From SIG607 sp045646245 (GTDB lineage: Bacteria > Bacillota > Clostridia > Oscillospirales > Acutalibacteraceae): a stretch of DNA of 10,578 nt. The notes beneath the pieces are model-generated. The model saw nothing but the letters and a program-made list of their open reading frames with translations, was not told where the DNA came from and searched no databases. The stretch covers positions 1 to 10,578 of the forward strand of contig JAZRKJ010000052.1 in the NCBI GenBank assembly GCA_045646245.1. Direction: 5' to 3'. Shown here piece by piece: positions 1 through 5,993 of this stretch. A program made the position numbers and the translations under genes. Within the stretch, counting starts at the first letter, position 1. Every line of letters starts with the position of its first letter.

Positions 1-1
1 C

Positions 2-151
2 CACGTAGTTTTTAAAAATGCGTCACTTTTAGAGCTCTATTATCCCGTAACTGAAACGGTTAAAACCCTTACCTTAGGTTCAACCAACCTTGCAAAACTA
101 ACCGATGCTGAAAAGAAAAAAGCAACCGATAAGGGCTGGGCGCTTGAATAG
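2..151 (+). CDS. C-terminal end of a probable phage-like structural (tail) protein, partial
   Basis: An open frame runs in from the left edge and stops at 149-151, giving the last 49 residues of a protein whose start lies outside the window. The tail reads LTLGSTNLAKLTDAEKKKAT followed by DKGWALE. From memory, endings of the type LTLG-NLAKLTDEQK-A--KGW-L are common at the C-terminus of leucine-rich-repeat surface or tail proteins in gut Firmicutes prophages, where they cap a DUF285/BspA-like repeat domain. The gene stops 10 bases before the next phage-type gene, as expected for a late tail/lysis operon. Codon use looks like that of its neighbours. The frame is well supported; the exact role (tail fibre, baseplate or other structural protein) is inferred from the ending and the neighbours. 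Confidence 0.7.
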   Translation, partial: HVVFKNASLLELYYPVTETVKTLTLGSTNLAKLTDAEKKKATDKGWALE

Positions 152-161
152 GGGGGATAAA

Positions 162-383
162 ATGAACGAACAGATTATAGTTGCTCTCCTTGCGTTTTTA
201 GGTACAACGGTGGGAACTTTAGGAGGTATTCTCGCCTCCAGCAAACTAATAAATTACCGTATTGAGCAGCTTGAAAAAAAGGTGGACAAGCATAATAGCT
301 TTGCTACCAAAATTCCACTTATTCAAGGGGAAATTGAAGACATTAAAAGAAGAACCGCTCTTCTTGAAGAATATCACAGATAA
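162..383 (+). CDS. Small membrane/coiled-coil phage protein, holin-associated type
   Basis: This 73-residue protein has a hydrophobic N-terminal segment (about residues 4-28, rich in L, A, G, V) that can cross the membrane once. A charged, heptad-like helix follows (YRIEQLEKKVDKH, then IEDIKRRTALLEEYHR) and suggests a coiled coil. Similar short proteins sit just before the endolysin in many Firmicutes phages and are annotated as holin-like, XhlA-like or DUF-type proteins of the lysis module. A role in membrane permeabilisation, or as a holin partner, is therefore inferred. The start at 162 is chosen because a GGGGGG run (151-156) lies just upstream. An in-frame ATG at 105 would add 19 residues overlapping the previous gene and has no better binding site. 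The amidase gene follows after 15 bases. It could equally be a structural spacer protein rather than a holin. Confidence 0.7.
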   Translation: MNEQIIVALLAFLGTTVGTLGGILASSKLINYRIEQLEKKVDKHNSFATKIPLIQGEIEDIKRRTALLEEYHR

Positions 384-398
384 AGAAAGGAAAATATT

Positions 399-1091
399 AT
401 GTCTTATAAAATTGCGCTTGACGCAGGCCACGGCTTGTATACAGCCGGTAAACGCTGCGACATTACTATTGACGAAAACGAAACAAGGGAATGGCAGTTA
501 AATAACCGAATTGCCGTTTATATTGAAGAAAGGCTTAAGGAATATACGGGTTACGAGCTAATCCGTACCGACGACACTACGGGGAAAACCGACGTAAGCC
601 GTCCGGAACGCTGCAAAAGGGCTAATAAGTTTAAAGCAGATATTTTTATATCTCTTCACGCTAACGCCGCCGAAAAGAAGTTTTCAGGCGGGGGAATAGT
701 TCTTTACGTTTGCAAGGGACTTTCGGAAAACGGAACTACCCGAACCTTGCAAAAGGATTTATATAACCGCCTTATTTCAAAAACCGGACTTAAAGGAAAC
801 AGAGCCAACCCTCTTGGTCAGTATAATTACGACGTACTTGTGGGAACGAATATGACGGCCATTCTTTGTGAGCTTGGGTTTATGAACAGCACCGTTGATA
901 CTCCCATAATTCTGTCGGAGGATTTTGCCGAAAAGGCGGCAGAAGCCTTTGTTGAATTTTTTGTCACACACGGTAAACTGACAAAAAAGAAAACGCAAGT
1001 AACCGAAAATAAGGAAGAAAATAAGAATGACACAATTCTTTCTTTAATAAAAAAACTTATTAAGCGTATTTTAGAGTGGGTTAACTCGTAA
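399..1091 (+). CDS. N-acetylmuramoyl-L-alanine amidase (Amidase_3), phage endolysin type
   Basis: This 230-residue zinc enzyme would cut the amide bond between N-acetylmuramic acid and L-alanine in peptidoglycan. The Amidase_3 fold spans about residues 3-192. Landmarks are DAGHG (8-12, zinc ligand His11), a glutamate in NETREWQL (Glu28 or Glu31) as probable second ligand, SLHAN (85-89, zinc ligand His87), and CELGFMNS (157-164) with catalytic Glu158. No signal peptide is seen, which fits a holin-dependent endolysin. There is also no SH3 or LysM cell-wall-binding domain. After a lysine/glutamate/asparagine linker (about 194-210) the protein ends in a short cationic amphipathic helix (about 211-230, KKLIKRILEW core). 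The start is supported by AAAGG at 386-390, 8 bases upstream. It follows the holin-like gene in the same orientation, completing a lysis pair. A domesticated autolysin is the main alternative. Confidence 0.92.
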   Translation: MSYKIALDAGHGLYTAGKRCDITIDENETREWQLNNRIAVYIEERLKEYTGYELIRTDDTTGKTDVSRPERCKRANKFKADIFISLHANAAEKKFSGGGIVLYVCKGLSENGTTRTLQKDLYNRLISKTGLKGNRANPLGQYNYDVLVGTNMTAILCELGFMNSTVDTPIILSEDFAEKAAEAFVEFFVTHGKLTKKKTQVTENKEENKNDTILSLIKKLIKRILEWVNS

Positions 1092-1118
1092 TTTGCCGTT
1101 ATTTTTTTTAAAAAAGTC

Positions 1119-1172
1119 TTTAATTTTTTTGCTTTTTATAGTATAATACCCTCTGTAATGCTTTAACGGAGG
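1119..1172 (+). promoter_or_regulatory. Promoter and ribosome binding site of the isocitrate dehydrogenase gene
   Basis: A perfect -10 box TATAAT lies at 1142-1147. The best -35 candidate at 17-bp spacing is TTTAAT (1119-1124), a weak match inside a T-rich tract that may act as an UP-like element. A strong GGAGG ribosome binding site (1168-1172) stands 8 bases before the ATG at 1181. The implied leader is short, about 25-30 bases. The -10 box is clear; the -35 assignment is tentative. The run of A and T just before it (1101-1130) has no GC stem, so I do not call a terminator for the amidase gene here. Confidence 0.6.
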
Positions 1173-1180
1173 TAAAGAAA

Positions 1181-2389
1181 ATGGAAAAGATTAAGATGAC
1201 GACCCCCATAGTTGAACTTGACGGCGACGAAATGACCAGAGTTTTATGGGAGTGGATTAAGGATATTCTTATTCATCCTTATATTGATTTAAAAAGCGAG
1301 TACTACGATTTAGGTCTTCCGTACAGAGACGAAACTAACGATAAGGTAACCGTAGATGCCGCTGAAGCCATTAAGAAGTACGGCGTTGGCGTTAAGTGCG
1401 CTACCATTACTCCTAATGCTCAAAGGGTTGAGGAGTACAATCTTAAAGAAATGTGGAAAAGCCCCAACGGTACCGTAAGAGCTATTTTAGACGGAACCGT
1501 ATTCAGAGAACCGGTTATTGTAAACGGAATCAAACCTGTTGTATCTAATTGGGAAAAACCCATTATTATTGCCCGTCACGCTTACGGTGACGTTTATAAA
1601 AACGTTGAATATAAGGTTAACAAGGGTGAAACTGCCGAGCTTGTTATTACTGATAAAGACGGTAACGAAAGACGTCAAACCATTTTAACCTTTGAAAAGA
1701 GCGACGGTATCGTTCAGGGCCTTCACAATATTGACGCATCTATTGAAAGCTTTGCACGTTCCTGTTTTGAATACGCTCTTGACAAGAAGCAGGATTTGTG
1801 GTTCTCCAGCAAGGATACCATTTCCAAAACCTACGACCACCGCTTTAAAGATATTTTTGCCGAAATTTATGAAGCAGAATATAAGAATAAGTTTGAAGAA
1901 GCGGGCATTGAGTATTTTTATACCCTTATTGACGACGCTGTTGCACGTGTAATAAGAAGCAAGGGCGGTTATATCTGGGCTTGTAAAAACTACGACGGCG
2001 ACGTTATGAGCGATATGCTTGCAACTGCTTTCGGCAGCCTTGCTATGATGACCAGCGTTCTTGTTTCTCCCGACGGTAAGTATGAATACGAAGCTGCCCA
2101 CGGTACCGTAACCCGTCATTATTACCGTTACCGTGACGGTCAGGAAACCAGCACCAACCCTGTTGCTACCATTTTCGCCTGGACAGGCGCTTTAAGAAAA
2201 CGTGGCAGTCTTGACGGAATTGATGAGTTAGTTGCCTGGGCTGACAAAATGGAAGCCGCAACCATAAAAACCATTGAAAACGGCATTATGACAAAAGACC
2301 TTATTGCTCTTTCCACCCTTGAAAACAAAAAGGGCGTTAACAGTAAGGAATTCTTAATAAGCATTAAAGAAACTTTTGATAATATGTAA
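1181..2389 (+). CDS. icd: NADP-dependent isocitrate dehydrogenase, eukaryotic-type (type II) homodimer
   Basis: Oxidatively decarboxylates isocitrate to 2-oxoglutarate in the cytosol, making NADPH and the carbon skeleton for glutamate. At 402 residues it matches the family of animal and bacterial type II enzymes rather than the E. coli Icd type. Visible landmarks are KCATITP (72-78), KSPNGTVR (93-100), TVFREP (106-111) and IIIARHAYGD (128-137). Arg100, Arg109 and Arg132 fall at the same numbers as the isocitrate-binding arginines of human IDH1. Tyr139 and Lys211 correspond to the catalytic Tyr139/Lys212 pair; Asp251, Asp274 and Asp278 are the metal ligands; Arg312-His313 in GTVTRH fit NADP preference. 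The protein appears complete and intact. It has its own promoter and terminator and no TCA-cycle neighbours in the window, suggesting an anabolic role in a partial TCA pathway. It is unrelated to the phage genes upstream. Confidence 0.97.
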   Translation: MEKIKMTTPIVELDGDEMTRVLWEWIKDILIHPYIDLKSEYYDLGLPYRDETNDKVTVDAAEAIKKYGVGVKCATITPNAQRVEEYNLKEMWKSPNGTVRAILDGTVFREPVIVNGIKPVVSNWEKPIIIARHAYGDVYKNVEYKVNKGETAELVITDKDGNERRQTILTFEKSDGIVQGLHNIDASIESFARSCFEYALDKKQDLWFSSKDTISKTYDHRFKDIFAEIYEAEYKNKFEEAGIEYFYTLIDDAVARVIRSKGGYIWACKNYDGDVMSDMLATAFGSLAMMTSVLVSPDGKYEYEAAHGTVTRHYYRYRDGQETSTNPVATIFAWTGALRKRGSLDGIDELVAWADKMEAATIKTIENGIMTKDLIALSTLENKKGVNSKEFLISIKETFDNM

Positions 2390-2423
2390 AAAAGTAAGGA
2401 GTTGAAAGACTCCTTACTTTTTT
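2388..2423 (+). terminator. Strong intrinsic terminator after icd
   Basis: A perfect 15-bp stem (2388-2402 with 2409-2423) encloses a 6-base loop TGAAAG. Its outer part is six A:T pairs, so the right arm ends in TTTTTT. It starts inside the icd stop codon. The same A-run/T-run layout would let it work on both strands. Confidence 0.93.
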
Positions 2424-2439
2424 GTCAGTAGAAGGAAAG

Positions 2440-2468
2440 ATATTGCATAATAGAACAATATGTAATAT
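2440..2468. promoter_or_regulatory. Inverted repeat across the LRR gene promoter, candidate operator
   Basis: ATATTGCATA (2440-2449) and TATGTAATAT (2459-2468) are inverted copies with one mismatch in ten, separated by 9 bases. The left arm contains the -35 box and the right arm covers the first three bases of the -10 box, so a dimeric protein bound here would block RNA polymerase. No adjacent regulator gene is present, and AT-rich promoters can form such repeats by chance, so the role is inferred. Confidence 0.4.
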
Positions 2469-2496
2469 AATCAAAATATAATTATGCTTTTGGAGG
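2443..2496 (+). promoter_or_regulatory. Promoter and ribosome binding site of the LRR-dockerin gene
   Basis: TTGCAT (2443-2448), a 17-bp spacer and a perfect TATAAT (2466-2471) form a good sigma-A-type promoter. The -35 box keeps the TTG core. Transcription would start near 2478, giving a leader of about 26 bases with GGAGG at 2492-2496, 7 bases before the ATG at 2504. It lies downstream of the icd terminator, so the gene is an independent unit. Confidence 0.8.
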
Positions 2497-2503
2497 CGGT
2501 ATA

Positions 2504-4237
2504 ATGAAAAAGCTTTTATCGGTTTTCCTTTGTTCAGCAATTATATTTTCTGTGTTTTTTTCTCTTTCATTAACGGTTTTTGCTGATGAATACGGTAATT
2601 TTACCTATTCGGTTTGGGATGGTGAAGCGCGAATAACAGGTTTTGACCAAAGCGTTTCGGGGGCTGTTACCATTCCCGCCACCATAAACGGTTATAAGGT
2701 TGTTAGTATTAAGGAACGGGCTTTTAGCGAATGCTACGGTATTACCTCTGTTTCAATACCCGATTCCGTAACCGAAATTGATGATAATGCGTTCTGGAAG
2801 TGCACTTCCCTTAACAACGTTTCTCTGCCCGGCGGTTTACAAACATTAGGCTTTGATGCTTTTGGTAATTGTACCGCTCTTGAAAAAATTACTATTCCAA
2901 GTGGTGTTAATACCATTATGGGAGGTTGTTTTAGCGGCTGTACTGCTTTAAAGGAGTTTATTGTTCCCGATAGCGTTACCGACCTCGGCGGTAGTTTTCT
3001 TTCGGACTGTACAGCTCTCGAAAGGGTCGTTATTGGAAACGGCGTTACCGAAATCGGTAATTATTCTTTTAAGAATTGTGGTAATCTTAAAAACGTAACT
3101 ATTGGCACAGGTGTTGAGACAATTACTCTTAATGCATTTTACGAGTGTTACGCTTTAGAGGAAATTGTCATACCCTCTAACGTTAAAGTTATAGAGAGCG
3201 GTGCTTTTCAATCCTGTCATTCTCTTAAAAAAGTTACTTTGAACAACGGGCTTGAGGTTATCGGCAACGATGTTTTTAGTGATTGCGTTGCTCTTGAGAG
3301 TATAGTTATTCCTGGTAGTGTTACTTCTATAGGCAGAAACGCTTTCTACGGTTGCAGTAGCCTTGCAAGCGTTACGCTTTCTGAAAATTTAAAGGAAATA
3401 GGACTTGGCGCATTTCAGGCTTGCTATAATATTCCCGAAATTTCAATACCAAAAAGTCTTGAAACAGTTGGCGGAGATGCCTTTTTGTACTGTTACGCAT
3501 TAAATCGTGTAGATATTACCGATATTAACGCCTGGTGCAAAATTGATTTTTATAGTGATGCTTCTAATCCTATTTATCATCACGGTAATCTCTATTTAAA
3601 CGGAGAGCCGGTTACCCACGTTGATTTTCCTGCCACTTTAGAAGAGGTTAAGAACAATACCTTTTATAACTGTAAAACTCTGGAAAGCGTAACCATTCCT
3701 AAAGGAATTACGCGAATAGGTTCCTCCGCTTTTTATAAATGTATTGCTTTAAAAAGTGTTTATCTGCCCTCAACCGTTACCGAAATAGGCGATAATACTT
3801 TTCAGTATTGCGCTTCCCTTAAAAGCATATCCTTACCTAAAGGACTTAAAAGTATTGGTTGGTATTCTTTGGACGAATGTGTAAATCTTAAAACTGTATG
3901 GTATTCTGGAAATGAACAGGACAGAGAAAATATTGAGCTGGGACCCGCCAATATTGAAGTATTAAAAAAGGCGGCTTGGATATATAACGTGTGCAGTGAC
4001 GAACACAGCTATACTGATGAAGAGGACAACACCTGTAATAACTGCCCCTTTGTAAGAGGAAACACTTTATCGGGGGATGTAAACGGAGATTTTGAAATAG
4101 ACACCACCGATTTGGCAGCTTTAAAAATTTTCCTTGCAGGAAATTCAGAGATTGAAGCAGGCGCCGATATGAACGGAGACGGTAAGGTTGATACAACCGA
4201 CCTGGCAGAACTGAAATTATATCTTGCATCTAACTGA
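2504..4237 (+). CDS. Secreted BspA-type leucine-rich-repeat protein with C-terminal type I dockerin
   Basis: This 577-residue exported protein has a signal peptide at residues 1-27 (MKKLL start, hydrophobic core, cleavage expected after VFA); no lipobox is seen. Roughly 16 LRR_5 (TpLRR/BspA) units of about 23 residues follow, built on F-x-x-C-x-x-L-x-x-V-x-I-P-x-x-V-x-x-I. Twelve precede and four follow an island at about 340-375 (INAWCKIDFY...NPIY...LYLNGEPV), an insert I have seen in other proteins of this family. A Cys/His cluster (C497, H501, C511, C514) comes next. A dockerin closes the protein, with two calcium loops, DVNGDFEIDTTD (525-536) and DMNGDGKVDTTD (555-566), each followed by a helix. 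Dockerins bind cohesins, so the protein is probably docked on a scaffoldin outside the cell; LRR_5 domains usually bind proteins or host surfaces. No enzyme domain is present. The ligand is unknown. Confidence 0.93.
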   Translation: MKKLLSVFLCSAIIFSVFFSLSLTVFADEYGNFTYSVWDGEARITGFDQSVSGAVTIPATINGYKVVSIKERAFSECYGITSVSIPDSVTEIDDNAFWKCTSLNNVSLPGGLQTLGFDAFGNCTALEKITIPSGVNTIMGGCFSGCTALKEFIVPDSVTDLGGSFLSDCTALERVVIGNGVTEIGNYSFKNCGNLKNVTIGTGVETITLNAFYECYALEEIVIPSNVKVIESGAFQSCHSLKKVTLNNGLEVIGNDVFSDCVALESIVIPGSVTSIGRNAFYGCSSLASVTLSENLKEIGLGAFQACYNIPEISIPKSLETVGGDAFLYCYALNRVDITDINAWCKIDFYSDASNPIYHHGNLYLNGEPVTHVDFPATLEEVKNNTFYNCKTLESVTIPKGITRIGSSAFYKCIALKSVYLPSTVTEIGDNTFQYCASLKSISLPKGLKSIGWYSLDECVNLKTVWYSGNEQDRENIELGPANIEVLKKAAWIYNVCSDEHSYTDEEDNTCNNCPFVRGNTLSGDVNGDFEIDTTDLAALKIFLAGNSEIEAGADMNGDGKVDTTDLAELKLYLASN

Positions 4238-4265
4238 AAAAACGAGCCGAAGGGCTCGTTTTTTT
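4237..4265 (+). terminator. Intrinsic terminator between convergent genes, likely bidirectional
   Basis: The stem CGAGCC/GGCTCG (4243-4248 with 4253-4258) has the tetraloop GAAG. It is flanked by six A on the left (4237-4242) and seven T on the right (4259-4265). Read rightwards it ends the LRR-dockerin gene. Read leftwards the A-run becomes a U-run, so it can also end the AraC-family gene, which stops at 4301. Confidence 0.93.
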
Positions 4266-4266
4266 A

Positions 4267-4290
4267 GGGAAAGGGGAAAGGGGAAAGGGG
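4267..4290 (+). repeat. Short G-rich heptamer repeat (GGGGAAA), G-quadruplex-type motif
   Basis: Four G-tracts (GGG, then GGGG three times) are separated by three identical AAA spacers, a tandem heptamer of about 3.5 copies. This meets the usual G3+N1-7 rule for an intramolecular G-quadruplex on the + strand. It stands right after the T-run of the terminator and before the stop codon of the convergent gene, in otherwise AT-rich sequence. Whether it folds or has a role is not shown by the sequence. Confidence 0.75.
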
Positions 4291-4300
4291 AAAAGTGACG

Positions 4301-5077
4301 TTATTTATTATTGGCGAAATCTCTGGGACTTTTTCCCGTATATGCTTTAAACATTTTTGAAAAGTTGTAAATACTGTTATAGCCAACGCTTTCGGCAATA
4401 TTGGTTATTGAATCATAGTCGCTTTTCAGCATATCCTTTGCTCTGCTGATTCTGATGTTATTTAAGTACGCTATAGGCGAGGTGCCGTAAACGGTTTCAA
4501 AGGTTTTTCTGAAATATACCGTACTAATATTGCAAAGGGATGCCAAACGGTCGTTAGTTATTCTTGTATCGTTATAGTTTTCAACTATATAATCGAGCGC
4601 CGGCTTCAGCATATTGATTTTTGTTGAAGGTGAATATCGGCTTTGGTCGTTTTCGAGTAAAAATAAAAGAATATTATATACGTCTCTGATATTTTCCAAA
4701 CCGTACATCTTATTTTTAAGGGTACGGCTTTTTTCTATTTTATGAAAATATTTTAATATAGTATTGTTTTCACGCACGTTTATAGGGATAATGTCGGTGC
4801 CCGATTTTTCACTTTTAAAGTTTATTGCTATAAATTTTCCCGCTTCTATACAGCGCCAGCTATAATCTATACCCATTGGCAGAATAACAGGGTGGTTTTG
4901 ATCGGAAATATATTCCTTGCCGTTACAGTTATATACCGTTTTGCCTTCAAGCTTTAAAATTATTCCCCATTCATTTCGATTGTAACGGGGTGTCGGACTA
5001 AGGGAAACATTATTAAATAAAAGGGCTGCAGAAGTTACTTTTGTTATAATCAAATTTGATAAATCGTCTTTAACCAT
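4301..5077 (-). CDS. AraC-family transcriptional regulator
   Basis: This 258-residue cytoplasmic DNA-binding protein has an N-terminal cupin-like effector domain (about 1-150) and a C-terminal AraC DNA-binding domain with two helix-turn-helix units. The first is about 173-198 (ITNDRLASLCNISTVYFRKT) and the second about 224-248 (ITNIAESVGYNSIYNFSKMF), ending in the family signature TGKSPRDF. The start at 5077 is chosen because GGTGGTGAT (complement of 5084-5092) lies 6 bases upstream and pairs well with the 16S tail. An in-frame ATG at 5107 would lie upstream of the predicted transcription start. The gene diverges from the six-gene operon on the right, so it most likely senses that pathway's substrate and activates those genes. 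The N-domain sequence does not reveal the effector. Confidence 0.93.
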   Translation of the reverse strand: MVKDDLSNLIITKVTSAALLFNNVSLSPTPRYNRNEWGIILKLEGKTVYNCNGKEYISDQNHPVILPMGIDYSWRCIEAGKFIAINFKSEKSGTDIIPINVRENNTILKYFHKIEKSRTLKNKMYGLENIRDVYNILLFLLENDQSRYSPSTKINMLKPALDYIVENYNDTRITNDRLASLCNISTVYFRKTFETVYGTSPIAYLNNIRISRAKDMLKSDYDSITNIAESVGYNSIYNFSKMFKAYTGKSPRDFANNK

Positions 5078-5097
5078 AAGTATATCACCACCAAAAT

Positions 5098-5126
5098 ATT
5101 TTAACATATAAACAATTGTTTGTAAA
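5098..5126 (-). promoter_or_regulatory. Promoter of the AraC-family gene
   Basis: On the minus strand TTTACA (complement of 5121-5126), a 17-bp spacer and TAAAAT (complement of 5098-5103) form a good promoter, and a TG one base before the -10 makes it an extended -10. Transcription would start near 5091, so the leader is very short and begins about at the ribosome binding site. This supports the 5077 start codon. Confidence 0.7.
5110..5121. promoter_or_regulatory. 12-bp perfect palindrome inside the araC-type promoter spacer
   Basis: AAACAATTGTTT is its own complement and lies between the -10 and -35 boxes of the regulator gene, with its last base touching the -35. A protein bound here would repress that promoter. 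It differs from the direct repeats further right, so it could be an autoregulation site or the target of another repressor. Short AT-rich palindromes also occur by chance. Confidence 0.35.
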
Positions 5127-5135
5127 TATATTTAG

Positions 5136-5167
5136 TATCATAATCGATAAAAATATCATAATTGATA
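5136..5167. promoter_or_regulatory. Paired 14-bp direct repeats, probable AraC-type activator site
   Basis: TATCATAATCGATA (5136-5149) and TATCATAATTGATA (5154-5167) differ at one base and repeat with an 18-bp period. AraC-family proteins bind as two subunits to direct repeats of about this size. The right copy ends exactly where the operon's -35 box begins (5168), the position used by class II activators touching sigma factor region 4. The left copy lies about 10 bp from the -35 of the divergent regulator gene. Binding by the neighbouring regulator is inferred. Confidence 0.65.
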
Positions 5168-5221
5168 TTTACTTATATAAATGCATTATATATACTGTTT
5201 AAAGAATATTTTACCAGGAGG
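5168..5221 (+). promoter_or_regulatory. Promoter and ribosome binding site of the six-gene operon
   Basis: TTTACT (5168-5173), a 17-bp spacer and TATACT (5191-5196) make a moderate promoter whose imperfect -35 fits dependence on an activator. The predicted start is near 5203, with a leader of about 25 bases. AGGAGG (5216-5221) is 6 bases before the ATG at 5228. This fixes the first gene's start there and rules out the in-frame ATG at 5162, which lies upstream of the promoter and inside the right-hand direct repeat. Confidence 0.68.
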
Positions 5222-5227
5222 ATTTAT

Positions 5228-5977
5228 ATGAAACGTTTTTCAGGTTGTACGGTAATGGTAACCGGCGCAGGTAAAAATATAGGTAAGGAAATTGCACTTA
5301 ATTTTGCTAAAGAGGGTGCAAACGTAATTGTTTGTGATTTAAATGAAGAAAATACCGAGCAAACTGTTAAGGAAATTGTCTATATTGGCGGAACGGCTAT
5401 GGCGGCTGTTTGTGACGTTCGTGACCGCGCAAGAATTTTTTCTTTTGTTAATGAGGCTATAGAACATTTCGGTAAAATTGACGTGCTGGTAAACAATGCA
5501 GGCGGAAGCGCAGGACTCCTTAAAAAGCTTACCCGTTTTGTAGATGCCGAGGAAGAAACATTGGATTTTGTTCTTGATATAAATATTAAGGGCACCTTTA
5601 ACTGCACGCAAGCGGTACTCAAATCTATGATTCAAAATAACTACGGAAAAATTATTAACATTTCTTCTATAGCGGCCTTATGCGGTCTTTATGACAGAGT
5701 AGATTACGCTGCGGCAAAAGGCGCTCAAATCAGTATGGTTAAAGCGCTTGCTATGGAGGTTGGAAAATATAATATTTGTGTCAATGCAGTTTCTCCCGGT
5801 GCTATCGGACGTAACGGAAAGGCGCCTGAGCATATGACCTTTTTGGGTGAAAATGGTCATGGCGGTGTCCCTCAGGATATTGCTGATATGGTATTGTTTT
5901 TAGCTTCCCAAAATTATATAACAGGTCAAAACTTTGTTGTGGACGGCGGCAGAACCTTAGGCCCCGGCCATATATAA
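5228..5977 (+). CDS. Classical short-chain dehydrogenase/reductase (SDR), NAD-type
   Basis: This 249-residue Rossmann-fold oxidoreductase has the classical SDR length. It shows the nucleotide motif TGAGKNIG (12-19), Asp37 at the end of strand 2 (favouring NAD over NADP), NNAG (89-92), and the catalytic set Asn119, Ser147, Tyr160 and Lys164 (YAAAK). SPG and a C-terminal ITGQNFVVDGG complete the FabG/gluconate-5-dehydrogenase-like pattern. It should interconvert a secondary alcohol and a ketone on a soluble substrate. As first gene of the operon, next to a dehydratase-like enzyme that needs a carbonyl for its Schiff base, it may create that carbonyl; this link is inference. Being first and NAD-linked in an inducible cluster argues against a fatty-acid-synthesis FabG. 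The substrate cannot be read from the sequence. Confidence 0.93.
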   Translation: MKRFSGCTVMVTGAGKNIGKEIALNFAKEGANVIVCDLNEENTEQTVKEIVYIGGTAMAAVCDVRDRARIFSFVNEAIEHFGKIDVLVNNAGGSAGLLKKLTRFVDAEEETLDFVLDINIKGTFNCTQAVLKSMIQNNYGKIINISSIAALCGLYDRVDYAAAKGAQISMVKALAMEVGKYNICVNAVSPGAIGRNGKAPEHMTFLGENGHGGVPQDIADMVLFLASQNYITGQNFVVDGGRTLGPGHI

Positions 5978-5993
5978 ATGAAAGGTGATAATT

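Noticed and set aside
105..161. Longer N-terminus for the small phage protein, starting at ATG 105
   Set aside because: It would overlap the end of the upstream structural gene by 47 bases, adds a charged stretch before the membrane segment, and the poly-G binding site fits the ATG at 162.
1092..1141. Possible terminator in the A/T-rich stretch after the amidase gene
   Set aside because: The T-runs and A-runs can pair weakly but there is no GC-containing stem; the sequence looks more like an AT-rich promoter upstream region.
1685..2119. Long minus-strand open frame (144 codons) inside icd
   Set aside because: It lies wholly within a well-conserved gene in the opposite strand, shows no recognisable motif, and no promoter or ribosome binding site was noticed.
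2700..3900. DNA-level tandem repeats or a CRISPR-like array in the LRR gene
   Set aside because: The periodicity of about 69 bases is protein-level LRR_5 repetition with diverged codons inside one open frame, not identical repeats with spacers.
3888..4229. Minus-strand open frame (113 codons) opposite the dockerin region
   Set aside because: Its composition mirrors the repetitive dockerin/LRR coding sequence and it has no independent support.
5078..5107. Upstream ATG at 5107 as start of the AraC-family gene
   Set aside because: It is upstream of the predicted transcription start, while GGTGGTGAT sits correctly spaced before the ATG at 5077.
5162..5227. Upstream ATG at 5162 as start of the SDR gene
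   Set aside because: It lies inside the right-hand direct repeat and upstream of the predicted -10 box, adds 22 residues not found in classical SDRs, and lacks a ribosome binding site; AGGAGG precedes 5228.
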